A DNA stretch of 18,449 nucleotides. Origin: Candidatus Omnitrophota bacterium. Lineage in GTDB: Bacteria; Omnitrophota; Gorgyraeia; Gorgyraeales; Gorgyraeaceae. The position numbers and the translations under genes are program-made. The stretch is from contig JAPLMC010000098.1 of the NCBI GenBank assembly GCA_026387215.1, positions 1-18,449 on the forward strand. The letters run 5' to 3'. A model generated the notes under the pieces. The model was given only the letters and a program-made list of their open reading frames with translations. It searched no databases and was not told the origin of the DNA. Below are positions 7,502 to 14,923 of this stretch, piece after piece. How positions within the stretch are numbered: position 1 is the stretch's first letter; every line of letters begins with the position of its first letter.

Positions 7502-7972
7502 ATGAGGATAGTGATCGGAACAGATCATGGCGGATTTAAATTAAAAGAGTCTCTTGTTAAATTTCTAAAGTCAAAAGGCCATGCAGTGAAAGACATGGGG
7601 ACTTTTTCAGAAGAAAGCTGCGATTATCCTGTTATAGGTTATAAGGTGGCAAAACTTGTTGCAGCCAAATATTACTCTAGGGGCGTACTTATTTGCAAGA
7701 CCGGCATAGGCATGTCAATGGTAGCAAATAAAGTGCGAGGAGTTAGAGCTGCTTTATGCGATAAGCAGGTTATTGCTTGTTCAAGTAAAGAGCATAATGA
7801 TTCTAATATTCTCGTGCTCGCTTCAAGTGTAGTTTCTTCCGGAGAAGCAAAAAAGATTTTAGGCGCATGGCTTACGGCAAAGCATCTTGGAGGCCGGCAT
7901 GCCAGGAGAGTGCGTCAAATCAAAGAAATAGAGGGTTTTGAATATGAAGGCATTAAGAAAAATAGATCCTGA
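7502..7972 (+). CDS. rpiB: Ribose-5-phosphate isomerase B
   Basis: Interconverts ribose 5-phosphate and ribulose 5-phosphate (pentose phosphate pathway), feeding PRPP for purine synthesis. RpiB/LacAB family marks: GTDHGGFKLKE at the N terminus, GTFSEESCDYP, LICKTGIGMS with catalytic Cys65, and EHNDSNIL. Length 156 aa is normal. Lys66 replaces the Gly that usually follows the catalytic Cys (CGTGIG). The ATG follows the previous stop directly, with GAGGAG about 9 nt upstream. Its 3' end overlaps glyA by 29 nt. Confidence 0.93.
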   Translation: MRIVIGTDHGGFKLKESLVKFLKSKGHAVKDMGTFSEESCDYPVIGYKVAKLVAAKYYSRGVLICKTGIGMSMVANKVRGVRAALCDKQVIACSSKEHNDSNILVLASSVVSSGEAKKILGAWLTAKHLGGRHARRVRQIKEIEGFEYEGIKKNRS

Positions 7973-9192
7973 AATCTACAATTTAATACATAAAGAACTC
8001 GAGCGACAACGGAATAACATAGAGCTTATTGCAAGCGAAAATTTTACAAGCGTTGCTATTCTGGAAGCAGCTGGGTCTGTGCTTACAAATAAATACGCGG
8101 AAGGCTATCCTTCTAAAAGATGGTATGGCGGATGCGAGCATGTGGACGGCGTAGAGAGCCTTGCAATAGAAAGGGCAAAGAAGATATTTGGCGCAGAGCA
8201 TGTAAATGTTCAGCCGCATTCTGGAAGCCAGGCAAATATGGCTGTGTATTTTGCTTTGCTTCAGCCAGGCGACACAGTTCTCGCAATGGACCTTGCATGC
8301 GGAGGACACCTTACTCATGGGCTTAAACATAATTTTTCAGGAAAACTCTTCAATGTAATTCCATATGGGCTTAACAAAAATACGGAGATGCTGGATTATT
8401 GTGAGATAGAGTCCTTGGCAAAAAAGCATAAACCAAGAATGATACTCGCAGGCGCGTCTGCTTATTCACGTGTAATGGATTTTAAAAGATTCAGGGAAAT
8501 AGCAGATAAAGTAGGGGCGTATCTTTTCGTAGATATGGCTCATATAGCAGGGCTTGTTGCAGCCGGACTACATCCTAATCCGGTTAACTATGCTCATGTG
8601 GTGAGCACTACCACTCACAAGACATTGAGAGGGCCGCGCGGCGGCATGATACTATGTAAACAGGAGTTTGCTAAAAAAATAGACATGGAGGTTTTTCCCG
8701 GCGAGCAGGGAGGACCTCTAATGCACATAATAGCGGCGAAAGCAGTGGCGCTGAAAGAGGTAGACACGGAAGAATTTAAACAGTATCAAAGTCAGATTAT
8801 AAAAAATACAAAATCTCTTGCAGACGCATTAAATAAATCAGGATTCAGGATAGTTTCAGGAGGCACCGACAACCATTTATTTTTGGTAGACCTTACTTCA
8901 AAGAATATAACAGGCAAAGAAGCGAGCGAGCTTTTGGATAAGATCCATGTAACAGTCAATAAGAACCTCATACCTTTTGACAAGAATTCCCCGAATTTTA
9001 CATACAAGCGGCATAAGGCTTGGCACGCCCGCGGTTACTACTAGAGGGATGAAGGAAAAAGATATGGAGAAAATCGCCCAGATTATTAATAATTCTATTA
9101 AATATAAAGATAACCATGATAAATTGTTAGAATGCAAAAAAGATGTGGAGAAGTTAATAAAGAAGTTTCCGCTGTACTCTGAATTAATCTAA
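7944..9192 (+). CDS. glyA: Serine hydroxymethyltransferase (frameshifted by a 4-bp duplication)
   Basis: PLP enzyme converting serine and THF to glycine and methylene-THF. Motifs: ENFTSVAILEAAGS, NKYAEGYPSKRWYGGCEHVD, DMAHIAGLVAAGLHP and TTTHKTLRGPRGG with the PLP Lys at about 226. The frame reads normally to FDKNSPNFT, then ends early at 9044. The missing C terminus (SGIRLGTPAVTTRGM, then EKIAQIINN) continues in another frame to 9192. The cause is visible: TACA occurs twice in tandem at 8999-9006. Removing one copy gives one 414-aa protein, the usual SHMT length. The ATG at 7944 with GAGGG upstream is chosen over a TTG at 7938. This may be a real lesion, a very recent mutation, or an assembly error; the rest of the coding sequence shows no decay. 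Confidence 0.9.
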
Positions 9193-9288
9193 ACCTATCC
9201 AGCTGATGCAGCTGGATAAAAGATCTCTCGCGACATAGAGTAAAATTATGTTCGCTTGGGATGATTTTTACTTCGTAAAAATCAGGAG
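9193..9288 (+). repeat. Compound element (hairpin 0 + A + B + RBS) before nrdR
   Basis: Hairpin 0 (9196-9218): TATCCAGCTG pairs perfectly with CAGCTGGATA around ATG. Hairpin A (9224-9261): arms TCTCTCGCGA and TCGCTTGGGA, outer TCTC/GGGA, internal loop TC/TT, inner GCGA/TCGC, and a further possible CATA/TATG extension. Hairpin B (9263-9283): arms GATTTTTAC and GTAAAAATC around TTC. AGGAG (9284-9288) follows at once, 6 nt before the nrdR ATG. The element fills the whole glyA-nrdR gap, with the same layout as 15583-15703. Confidence 0.8.
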
Positions 9289-9294
9289 ATATTT

Positions 9295-9753
9295 ATGAAA
9301 TGCCCATTTTGCGGACATAATGAAGACAAGGTTATTGATTCCCGCTCTAGCGAAGAAGGCCGTTCAATAAGAAGACGGAGGGAGTGCCTTAATTGTCAGA
9401 GGCGTTTTACAACATACGAGCACATAGAAGAATCAACTTTGATGGTTATAAAAAAAGATGGCAGGCGGGAACCTTTTGACAGGAAAAAGATATTAAACGG
9501 GCTTACAAAGGCATGCGAAAAAAGACCTATAAGCACAGAGCAGCTTGAGGCGGTAGCAGATAAAATCGAATACACGCTTCAGAGTAAATTTGAAAAAGAG
9601 GCGCCGTCCAGAGAAGTGGGAGAGTTGTTAATGGAGCTTCTCTATAAACTTGACGAAGTTGCCTATGTGAGGTTTGCTTCCGTATACCGCCAGTTCAAAG
9701 ATATCAATCAATTTATGAAGGAACTGAAAGACCTGTTAAATCACGATAAATAA
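9295..9753 (+). CDS. nrdR: Transcriptional repressor NrdR
   Basis: Represses ribonucleotide reductase genes in response to dATP/ATP. The N-terminal zinc ribbon has Cys3, Cys6, Cys31 and Cys34 (CPFC...CLNC) with a basic RSIRRRREC stretch. An ATP-cone domain spans about residues 49-139 (VIKKDGRREPFDRKKILNGL, and VAYVRFASVYRQF near its end). At 152 aa it has the standard length. AGGAG sits 6 nt before the ATG and directly behind hairpin B. No nrd gene is in the window. Confidence 0.96.
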   Translation: MKCPFCGHNEDKVIDSRSSEEGRSIRRRRECLNCQRRFTTYEHIEESTLMVIKKDGRREPFDRKKILNGLTKACEKRPISTEQLEAVADKIEYTLQSKFEKEAPSREVGELLMELLYKLDEVAYVRFASVYRQFKDINQFMKELKDLLNHDK

Positions 9754-9808
9754 TCTAATCTGGCAAACTTGCGCTAAGCGAAGTTAAATGGTCTAATCAA
9801 ATTAGATT
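9752..9808. terminator. Probable two-way terminator between convergent genes
   Basis: Three pairings are possible. AACTT-(G)-CGC pairs with GCG-AAGTT at 9766-9785. TCTAAT pairs with ATTAGA at 9792-9806. AATCTAAT (9752-9759) pairs with ATTAGATT (9801-9808) and encloses the first hairpin. A TTATTT run follows on the + strand. The structure overlaps the nrdR stop on one side and the stop of the minus-strand chaperone gene on the other. Confidence 0.5.
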
Positions 9809-11382
9809 ATTTCCCGGTATAACTTACAAAACCAGCTTTTATTTTTAAATCCTGAAAATATTTATTAAACGTTTCTTCTTTTTTGTTAGCCAGAAGAGTT
9901 TCTTTGAATTTGTTTTTTTCTTCCATAAATTTTGCCTCGTCTATGGATTTAAATTCAAGAGGTTTTAGTATAACCCAACCTTGAAGCGTTTTTAAAGGTT
10001 TTAAGATAGCACCTATTTTTGCAGATGAGGCCATATCTATAAATTCCTTAGCAGGTCCTAATTCAGGTATATAGCCATCCCGGGCGATAAAATCAGTTTG
10101 TTTTACCTGAAGACCATATTTTTTTACAGCGCCTTCAATCGTTTTATTGTTTTTGATAGTATTAGTTATATCCAAGTATATTTTTTCTGATCTTTTCCGA
10201 GATAATTTAATGGAGCTTTCTTTTATAAATGCTTTTTTGATGGTTTCTTGTATTGCTGCGTAATCAGGGATATAAGCTTCTTTTTTTTTCTTTCAATTGT
10301 ATGATGTATAGTCCCTTATCTGTTTTTACCAGAGTGCTATTTATCTCATTTTTTTGCAGTTCAAAACCTACTTTAGCGAAATCATAAGACCATCCTATGT
10401 CAGGCACTTCTTCATTAGCTGAAAAAAATCCAGTTTCTTTTATTTCCACAGAATTGTCTTTGGCTGGTTCTTCCAGATTCTTTTTCTGCATTACCTGATC
10501 CAGGACTCTATAGCCTATATCTTCCGCAAGCGATGTTTTTATTTGCAAAGCAAGTTTTTCTCGGATAGAATTTTTAGCTGCATCATCTAATACAGGAGTT
10601 TCTTCAGAGCCTGGTTTTTTGAAATCTTTGATATTTTCTTCGAAAATTTTTTTTATCTGTTCATCTTTAATATTAATTTCACTGTCAAACTTCGAATAAA
10701 GTATTCCAATGTACCTTATATTTACCTGTTCGGTCTTTTTGAAAGTTTCTTTATTCTGTTCATAGAAATTTTTCAAGTCGGAATCCTTATACTGGACATC
10801 TTTTTCAGAATCACTGAAAGGGATAAGTATATAAGATGATTTTATTTTTTCAAATTTTTTCTTATACTCATCTTTAACTTCTTCGTCATTTACATTGATG
10901 TTAGAAATGACTTTATCTCTTAGTTTGGATATATAAAGGTCGTCTCTTAACTTCTCCTCAAATGATCTGGCTGTATCTTGGAGCATTGATTTGTAGAGCG
11001 TTTTGTCAAAAGAGCCATTTTTATGGAATGCGGTAAAGGAGGTTAGTTTGTCTACAACATCCTTATCGGTTACCGCTAATTTTTCTATTTTTGCCTCTTC
11101 TAACAGTATTATGCGGCTCCACGTCATTTGGTCTATAAATTCCACAGGCACGTTCTTGCCGAAAGACTTTATGGCGTAGTCCCTGGAGACGTTCCACATA
11201 TTATAATAGTTTTCATATGAAATTTTTTTGCCGAATAGTTTTCCTGCGTAGCCAGGCTTATTGCCTTTATTTTTACCAGATTCGCCAGCGCCCCATATAA
11301 CGAAAGCAGGTATGATCAGTATAGCCAGCGCCCACATAATACGCTTCATATTTTTGCGTTTACGAAAGAATTTAAGCAACAT
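9807..11382 (-). CDS. SurA/PpiD-like peptidyl-prolyl isomerase chaperone (frameshifted at an A9 run)
   Basis: Likely an inner-membrane-anchored periplasmic folding factor. After a basic start (FFRKRKNMKR), residues about 13-31 form one membrane segment (IMWALAILIIPAFVIWG). A long charged alpha-helical region with SurA-N style follows (DQMTWSRIILLEEAKIEKLAVTD). The C-terminal part has parvulin-like features (GFFSANEEVPDIG, KTDKGLYIIQLKEKK). The first frame stops at 10264 after 372 aa. The protein continues from EAYIPDYAAIQETI to the stop at 9807 in another frame. The switch falls at nine A's (T9 on the + strand, 10281-10289); with eight, one 524-aa protein results. It could be a mutation, a sequence error or transcriptional slippage. 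Whether the isomerase is active cannot be judged. An alternative start is the internal Met of NMKRIM. Confidence 0.75.
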
Positions 11383-11399
11383 CTTTCCCCCCCCCTCCC
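11383..11399 (-). promoter_or_regulatory. Ribosome site made of a G9 run
   Basis: Read on the minus strand, GGGAGGGGGGGGG precedes AAAG and the ATG at 11382. The nine G's (C9 on the + strand, 11387-11395) lie in the Shine-Dalgarno region. A homopolymer this long can change length by slippage and so alter RBS strength or spacing. Confidence 0.6.
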
Positions 11400-11409
11400 A
11401 GCAATTGAT

Positions 11410-11447
11410 AAACTTGACACTTTGACAATGACGGTTTTGTCAAGTTT
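11410..11447. repeat. Family-2 inverted repeat (38 nt) between divergent genes
   Basis: AAACTTGACA at one end pairs with TGTCAAGTTT at the other; the perfect stem extends to 12 bp with flanking AT and TA (11408-11449). The loop contains TGACAATGACG. The reverse complement of 13237-13274 matches this sequence at 34 of 38 positions. It sits between the start of the SurA-like gene and polX. Confidence 0.75.
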
Positions 11448-11497
11448 ATGTACACTTATGTAGCGTATTATATACTTTATACTATAAAAAATCTATG

Positions 11498-11512
11498 GTA
11501 AAATAATTTTAC
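11498..11512. promoter_or_regulatory. Perfect 15-bp palindrome before polX
   Basis: GTAAAAT-A-ATTTTAC ends one base before the polX ATG. No Shine-Dalgarno sequence is present at the usual distance. TATACT-like hexamers occur at 11471-11476 and 11478-11483 but without a good -35 partner. The palindrome could be an operator or an RNA hairpin at the start codon; its role is unknown. Confidence 0.4.
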
Positions 11513-11513
11513 T

Positions 11514-13220
11514 ATGAAAAATAAACTTATCGCGGAAATTTTTAAAGATATAGCGGAGATATTAGAGATCAAGGGGGAGAATTTTTTCAAGATAAGGGCG
11601 TATGAGAAGGCAGCGCAAAGTATAGAGTCGCTTTCGGATGATATAGAAATTTTTGTAAATCGAGATACGCTGAAAGATATTAACGGCATAGGAAAAGACC
11701 TTGAAGAGAAGATAAGAGAGATTGTTTCTACCGGAAAACTCAAATATTTAGAAGAATTGAAAAAGGATATACCTGAAGGCCTGATTGAGATGCTGAATGT
11801 ACCAGGTATAGGCCCTAAAACAGCGAAGTTGTTGTATGAAAAGCTGGACATACAGGATGTAGTCATGCTTGAGAGAATGGCGCATGCAGGAAAGATAAAA
11901 GATCTTCCTGGCATGGGGAAAAAAACAGAAGAAAATATATTGACGGGCATAGATCTTTTTAAAAAAGGCAGGGAAAGACTTGACCTGAAAACGGCTACTG
12001 ATGTGGCTTATAATATTATAACTCAGCTCAAAAAATTAAAAGAAGTAAAAAATATAAATCCTGCCGGAAGCCTCAGGAGAATGAAGGAAACTGTCAGGGA
12101 TATAGATATCCTGATTTCTTCAAATAAACCTCAGGAGATAATGGATGCTTTTACAGAGTTGCCAGAAGTAAAAGATACTATTGCAAAAGGCCTTACAAAA
12201 TCATCAGTACTTACAAAGGATAATATACAAGTGGATTTAAGGGTGGTTGATGAGTTGTCTTATGGAGCAGCTCTGATGTATTTTACAGGTTCTAAGGAGC
12301 ACAATATAAAACTCCGCCAACTTGCGATTAAACGTGGTTTGAAGCTAAATGAATATGGAATATTTAAAGGTGAAAAAAAAATAGCTGGAAAAACAGAAGA
12401 AGAAATGTATAAGATATTAGACCTTTTATATATAGAGCCTGAGTTAAGAGAAGATAAAGGGGAGTTTGAGGCAAGTCTTAAGGACACATTGCCGGATTTG
12501 ATAAAAATAGAAGATATAAAAGGAGATCTCCACATGCATTCAACATGGTCTGACGGTGGAAGCTCTATAGAAGAAATGATATTAAAATCAAGAGAGTTGG
12601 GATATGAATATGTCGCTATTACCGACCATTCTCAAGGCCTGAAGATTGCCGGAGGATTAAATGTTCACGAGTTAGATCTCAAGAGAAAAGAGATAGAGAA
12701 GCTAAACAAGAAATACAAGGACATAAAGATCCTTTTTGGAACAGAGGTTGATATTGATTCAGAAGGAAATCTGGATTATCCGGATAATGTGCTCAGGGAA
12801 ATGGATATTGTAGTAGCTGCAATACATGCAGGCTTTAAACAATCAGTCGCTATTATTACGAAACGCATTATAAGCGCATGCCAGAATAAATATGTTAATA
12901 TAATCGCTCATCCTACTGGAAGGTTGTGGGGCTCAAGAAATGAATATGATATAGATTTTGGAGAAGTTTTTAAAGCTGCAAGAGATACAAATACTGCGCT
13001 TGAGATAAATAGTTTTCCTCAGCGCTTGGATTTGAACGATATAAATACCAGGATGGCAAAAGAAGCTGGGGTAAAAATTGTCATAAATACGGATTCCCAT
13101 ATTGCACAGCATCTTGAAATGATGAAGTTTGGAGTGGCAGTGGCAAGGCGGGCGTGGTTAGAAAAAAAAGATGTATTAAATACCATGTCTTTCAGTAACT
13201 TAAAATTAAAAGGAAAGTAA
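11514..13220 (+). CDS. polX: DNA polymerase X family protein with PHP domain
   Basis: Repair polymerase of the bacterial/archaeal PolX type, with a C-terminal PHP phosphoesterase (3'-5' exonuclease or AP-endonuclease in studied members). Helix-hairpin-helix motifs: NGIGKDLEEKI, VPGIGPKTAKLLYEK and LPGMGKKTEENI. Nucleotidyltransferase core: GSLRRMKETVRDIDIL, with GS at 185-186 and Asp196 and Asp198 as metal ligands. The PHP domain from about 338 shows DLHMHSTWSDGG (His340, His342), ITDHSQG (Asp371, His372), AHPTGR (His466) and NTDSH (Asp527, His529), so metal sites look complete. Length 568 aa is normal. It is a single gene, divergent from the SurA-like gene, and ends at a probable terminator. 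Confidence 0.94.
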   Translation: MKNKLIAEIFKDIAEILEIKGENFFKIRAYEKAAQSIESLSDDIEIFVNRDTLKDINGIGKDLEEKIREIVSTGKLKYLEELKKDIPEGLIEMLNVPGIGPKTAKLLYEKLDIQDVVMLERMAHAGKIKDLPGMGKKTEENILTGIDLFKKGRERLDLKTATDVAYNIITQLKKLKEVKNINPAGSLRRMKETVRDIDILISSNKPQEIMDAFTELPEVKDTIAKGLTKSSVLTKDNIQVDLRVVDELSYGAALMYFTGSKEHNIKLRQLAIKRGLKLNEYGIFKGEKKIAGKTEEEMYKILDLLYIEPELREDKGEFEASLKDTLPDLIKIEDIKGDLHMHSTWSDGGSSIEEMILKSRELGYEYVAITDHSQGLKIAGGLNVHELDLKRKEIEKLNKKYKDIKILFGTEVDIDSEGNLDYPDNVLREMDIVVAAIHAGFKQSVAIITKRIISACQNKYVNIIAHPTGRLWGSRNEYDIDFGEVFKAARDTNTALEINSFPQRLDLNDINTRMAKEAGVKIVINTDSHIAQHLEMMKFGVAVARRAWLEKKDVLNTMSFSNLKLKGK

Positions 13221-13236
13221 CCCAGTATTTAACCAT

Positions 13237-13276
13237 AAACTTGACAAAATCGTCATTGTCAGTTTGTCAAGTTTTT
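13237..13276 (+). terminator. Family-2 repeat with T-run, probable polX terminator
   Basis: AAACTTGACAAA (13237-13248) pairs perfectly with TTTGTCAAGTTT (13263-13274) around a 14-nt loop. The T's of the right arm and the bases after it form TTTTT (13272-13276), which fits intrinsic termination 16 nt after the polX stop. It is the inverted copy of the 11410-11447 repeat. Confidence 0.6.
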
Positions 13277-13280
13277 GGAA

Positions 13281-13309
13281 TTGACTGTGATAGGGTAATT
13301 TGTTATAAT
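13281..13309 (+). promoter_or_regulatory. Sigma70-type promoter for the ccdA-tlpA unit
   Basis: TTGACT (13281-13286), a 17-nt spacer, and a perfect TATAAT (13304-13309), placed just after the polX terminator hairpin. The predicted start lies near 13316, about 20 nt before the first ATG (13337). This is the best promoter visible in the window. Confidence 0.75.
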
Positions 13310-13336
13310 AAATACTTGAAAAAGAGGTAAAAAATT

Positions 13337-13554
13337 ATGAGAAAGATCTGGATTTTATCGCTATTAGCTGCGATTCTTGTGTCTCTGAGCATTTTTACGA
13401 TCAATATTTTTGGCAAAGAAGATAATCAAGGGACGTAATAAAACTTGCAGAGAAGATAGACAAGGTTTTAAAGAATCAGGAAGATATAGTCGCTCGGCTT
13501 GCTGACATACGTCAGGAGCTTAATGTTATAAGAGTAAGGGCTTCGGCCAGGTAA
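13337..13554 (+). CDS. Small membrane-anchored coiled-coil protein (frameshifted), unrecognised
   Basis: The first frame (13337-13438, 33 aa) is one N-terminal membrane segment, MRKIWILSLLAAILVSLSIF then TINIFGKEDNQG. A second frame continues from DVIKLAEKIDKVLKNQEDI through RLADIRQELNVIRV to a stop at 13552-13554 and looks like a short amphipathic coiled coil. One added G in the GGG at 13430-13432 joins them into a 72-aa protein with an outward helix. The RBS is AGAGGT before the ATG. The position first after the promoter and before ccdA suggests a role with cytochrome or thiol redox, but I do not recognise a family. Whether it is a broken gene or a sequence error is open. Confidence 0.5.
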
Positions 13555-13571
13555 CCTGTGACGGAGGGTGT

Positions 13572-14288
13572 ATGGTTTCTGGAAACGAAGTATCTATTCT
13601 TATAGCTTTTTCTGCGGGCGTTCTTTCATTTTTTTCTCCGTGTATCTTACCGCTTTTTCCATCCTATATTACTTACATTACAGGCAGGTCTTTTGAGGAT
13701 ATGAAATCCTCTGAAAAATCCTCTAATATAACGAATCTTACTGTAATAAACTCTTTATTCTTTATTTTAGGGTTTTCAATAATTTTTGTATTAATGGGAA
13801 TAGCGATTTCATATTTTGGAAGTTTTTTGGGAATCAAAAGGGTATGGCTTGAAAGAATAGGAGGAGTATTAATAATTTTATTCGGCCTTGATATAATGGG
13901 CATAATAAAAACAAGGTTTTTAAGCCAGAGTAAAGGGATTAGTCTAAAAAGAAAGAATTTTGGTTATCTAGGGTCTTTATTGGTGGGCATGGCATTTGCA
14001 TTTGGATGGACGCCATGCGTAGGGCCTATATTATCCAGTATTTTTATATATGCTTCCACGTTTGATAGTTTATCTAAAGCCACGGTACTTTTACTGGCTT
14101 ATTCAGCTGGGCTTGGGTTGCCATTTTTTATAGCAAGTCTTGCGATAAACCAATTCCTATTTCTTTTTGTGAAGCTCAGAAATTTTATTAGGTTTGTGCC
14201 AATAATTTCAGGCGTCTTTTTGATATTGGTAGGTATGTTATTGTTCTCAGGGCAGTTTTCCAGACTTACGGGTTTATTCGTGAGATAG
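13572..14288 (+). CDS. ccdA: Cytochrome c biogenesis/thiol transport protein CcdA
   Basis: Inner-membrane protein that passes electrons from cytoplasmic thioredoxin to periplasmic thiol proteins such as TlpA/ResA. About six membrane segments are evident. The redox cysteines are Cys24 in FSPCILPLFPSY and Cys149 in GWTPCVGPILSS, each beside Pro, as in the DsbD/CcdA family. Length 238 aa is typical. GGAGG lies just upstream of the ATG. The TlpA-type thioredoxin gene follows after a hairpin A + B element. Confidence 0.93.
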   Translation: MVSGNEVSILIAFSAGVLSFFSPCILPLFPSYITYITGRSFEDMKSSEKSSNITNLTVINSLFFILGFSIIFVLMGIAISYFGSFLGIKRVWLERIGGVLIILFGLDIMGIIKTRFLSQSKGISLKRKNFGYLGSLLVGMAFAFGWTPCVGPILSSIFIYASTFDSLSKATVLLLAYSAGLGLPFFIASLAINQFLFLFVKLRNFIRFVPIISGVFLILVGMLLFSGQFSRLTGLFVR

Positions 14289-14289
14289 G

Positions 14290-14358
14290 TTCCTTGCGAT
14301 AATATGTGAACATAGAGTCGTTCGGGATCAAATTTTGCTTCGCAAAATTTTAGAGGGG
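14290..14358 (+). repeat. Hairpin A + hairpin B + RBS element before the TlpA gene
   Basis: Starts 2 nt after the ccdA stop. Hairpin A (14290-14327): arms TTCCTTGCGA and TCGTTCGGGA, outer TTCC/GGGA, internal loop TT/TC, inner GCGA/TCGT, and its own apical dyad TATGT-GA-ACATA. Hairpin B (14330-14350): AAATTTTGC and GCAAAATTT around TTC. AGAGGGG (14352-14358) follows, 3 nt before the ATG at 14362. Confidence 0.8.
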
Positions 14359-14361
14359 AAA

Positions 14362-14922
14362 ATGAAAAAAACCACGTTTATGATAATTTTAGGAGGACTT
14401 ACTTTAATTATTGCATGGCTTATTTTAATAAAACCTCCGAAAGAGTCTAAAAAAGAAGCTGTGTTTCCGGAGGAGACGCCTCAAAAAATAACAGTGGTTA
14501 AAAAAACAGGATTTAAGCTAGCTCCGGAATTTTCTCTTAAGGATATAAATGGAGCGGAAAAGAAACTCTCTGATTTTAAAGGCAAGGTTGTGATTATAGA
14601 TTTCTGGGCTACATGGTGTCCGCCTTGTAGGAATGAGATACCGCATTTTGTTAGCCTTTATAATCAGTACAAAGGCCAAGGGTTGGAGATAATTGGAGTG
14701 GCGCTGGATCAAAACCCAGGAGGGGTTCTGCCTGGTTTTATAAAAGATAACAGCATAAATTATATAATTTTAGTAGGGAACAATAAAGTCAGTGATTTGT
14801 ATGGCGGCATATCGGCAATCCCGACAACGTTTATTATTGACAGAAACGGAAATATTATAAAAAAATATATCGGATACAATGAAAGAGAAGTATTTGAGAG
14901 CCAGATAAAGGAGCTTTTGTAA
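14362..14922 (+). CDS. TlpA/ResA-type membrane-anchored thioredoxin
   Basis: Periplasmic thiol-disulfide oxidoreductase, the likely partner of CcdA. Residues about 5-24 form an N-terminal membrane anchor (FMIILGGLTLIIAWLILI) followed by a proline- and charge-rich linker. The thioredoxin fold has APEFSLKDINGAEKKLSDF, then FWATWCPPCRNEIP with active-site Cys86-Pro-Pro-Cys89, and the cis-Pro region AIPTTFIID. Length 186 aa fits the family. The ATG at 14362 is preferred over a TTG at 14335 that would place the start in hairpin B. The MetV-like gene starts 1 nt after its stop, so the two are probably co-translated. Confidence 0.9.
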   Translation: MKKTTFMIILGGLTLIIAWLILIKPPKESKKEAVFPEETPQKITVVKKTGFKLAPEFSLKDINGAEKKLSDFKGKVVIIDFWATWCPPCRNEIPHFVSLYNQYKGQGLEIIGVALDQNPGGVLPGFIKDNSINYIILVGNNKVSDLYGGISAIPTTFIIDRNGNIIKKYIGYNEREVFESQIKELL

Positions 14923-14923
14923 T

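Noticed and set aside
14335..14361. TTG starts inside hairpin B for purM (3644), purE (6007) and the TlpA gene (14335)
   Set aside because: Each lies in the hairpin arm before the Shine-Dalgarno; ATGs at 3656, 6019 and 14362 follow the RBS correctly.
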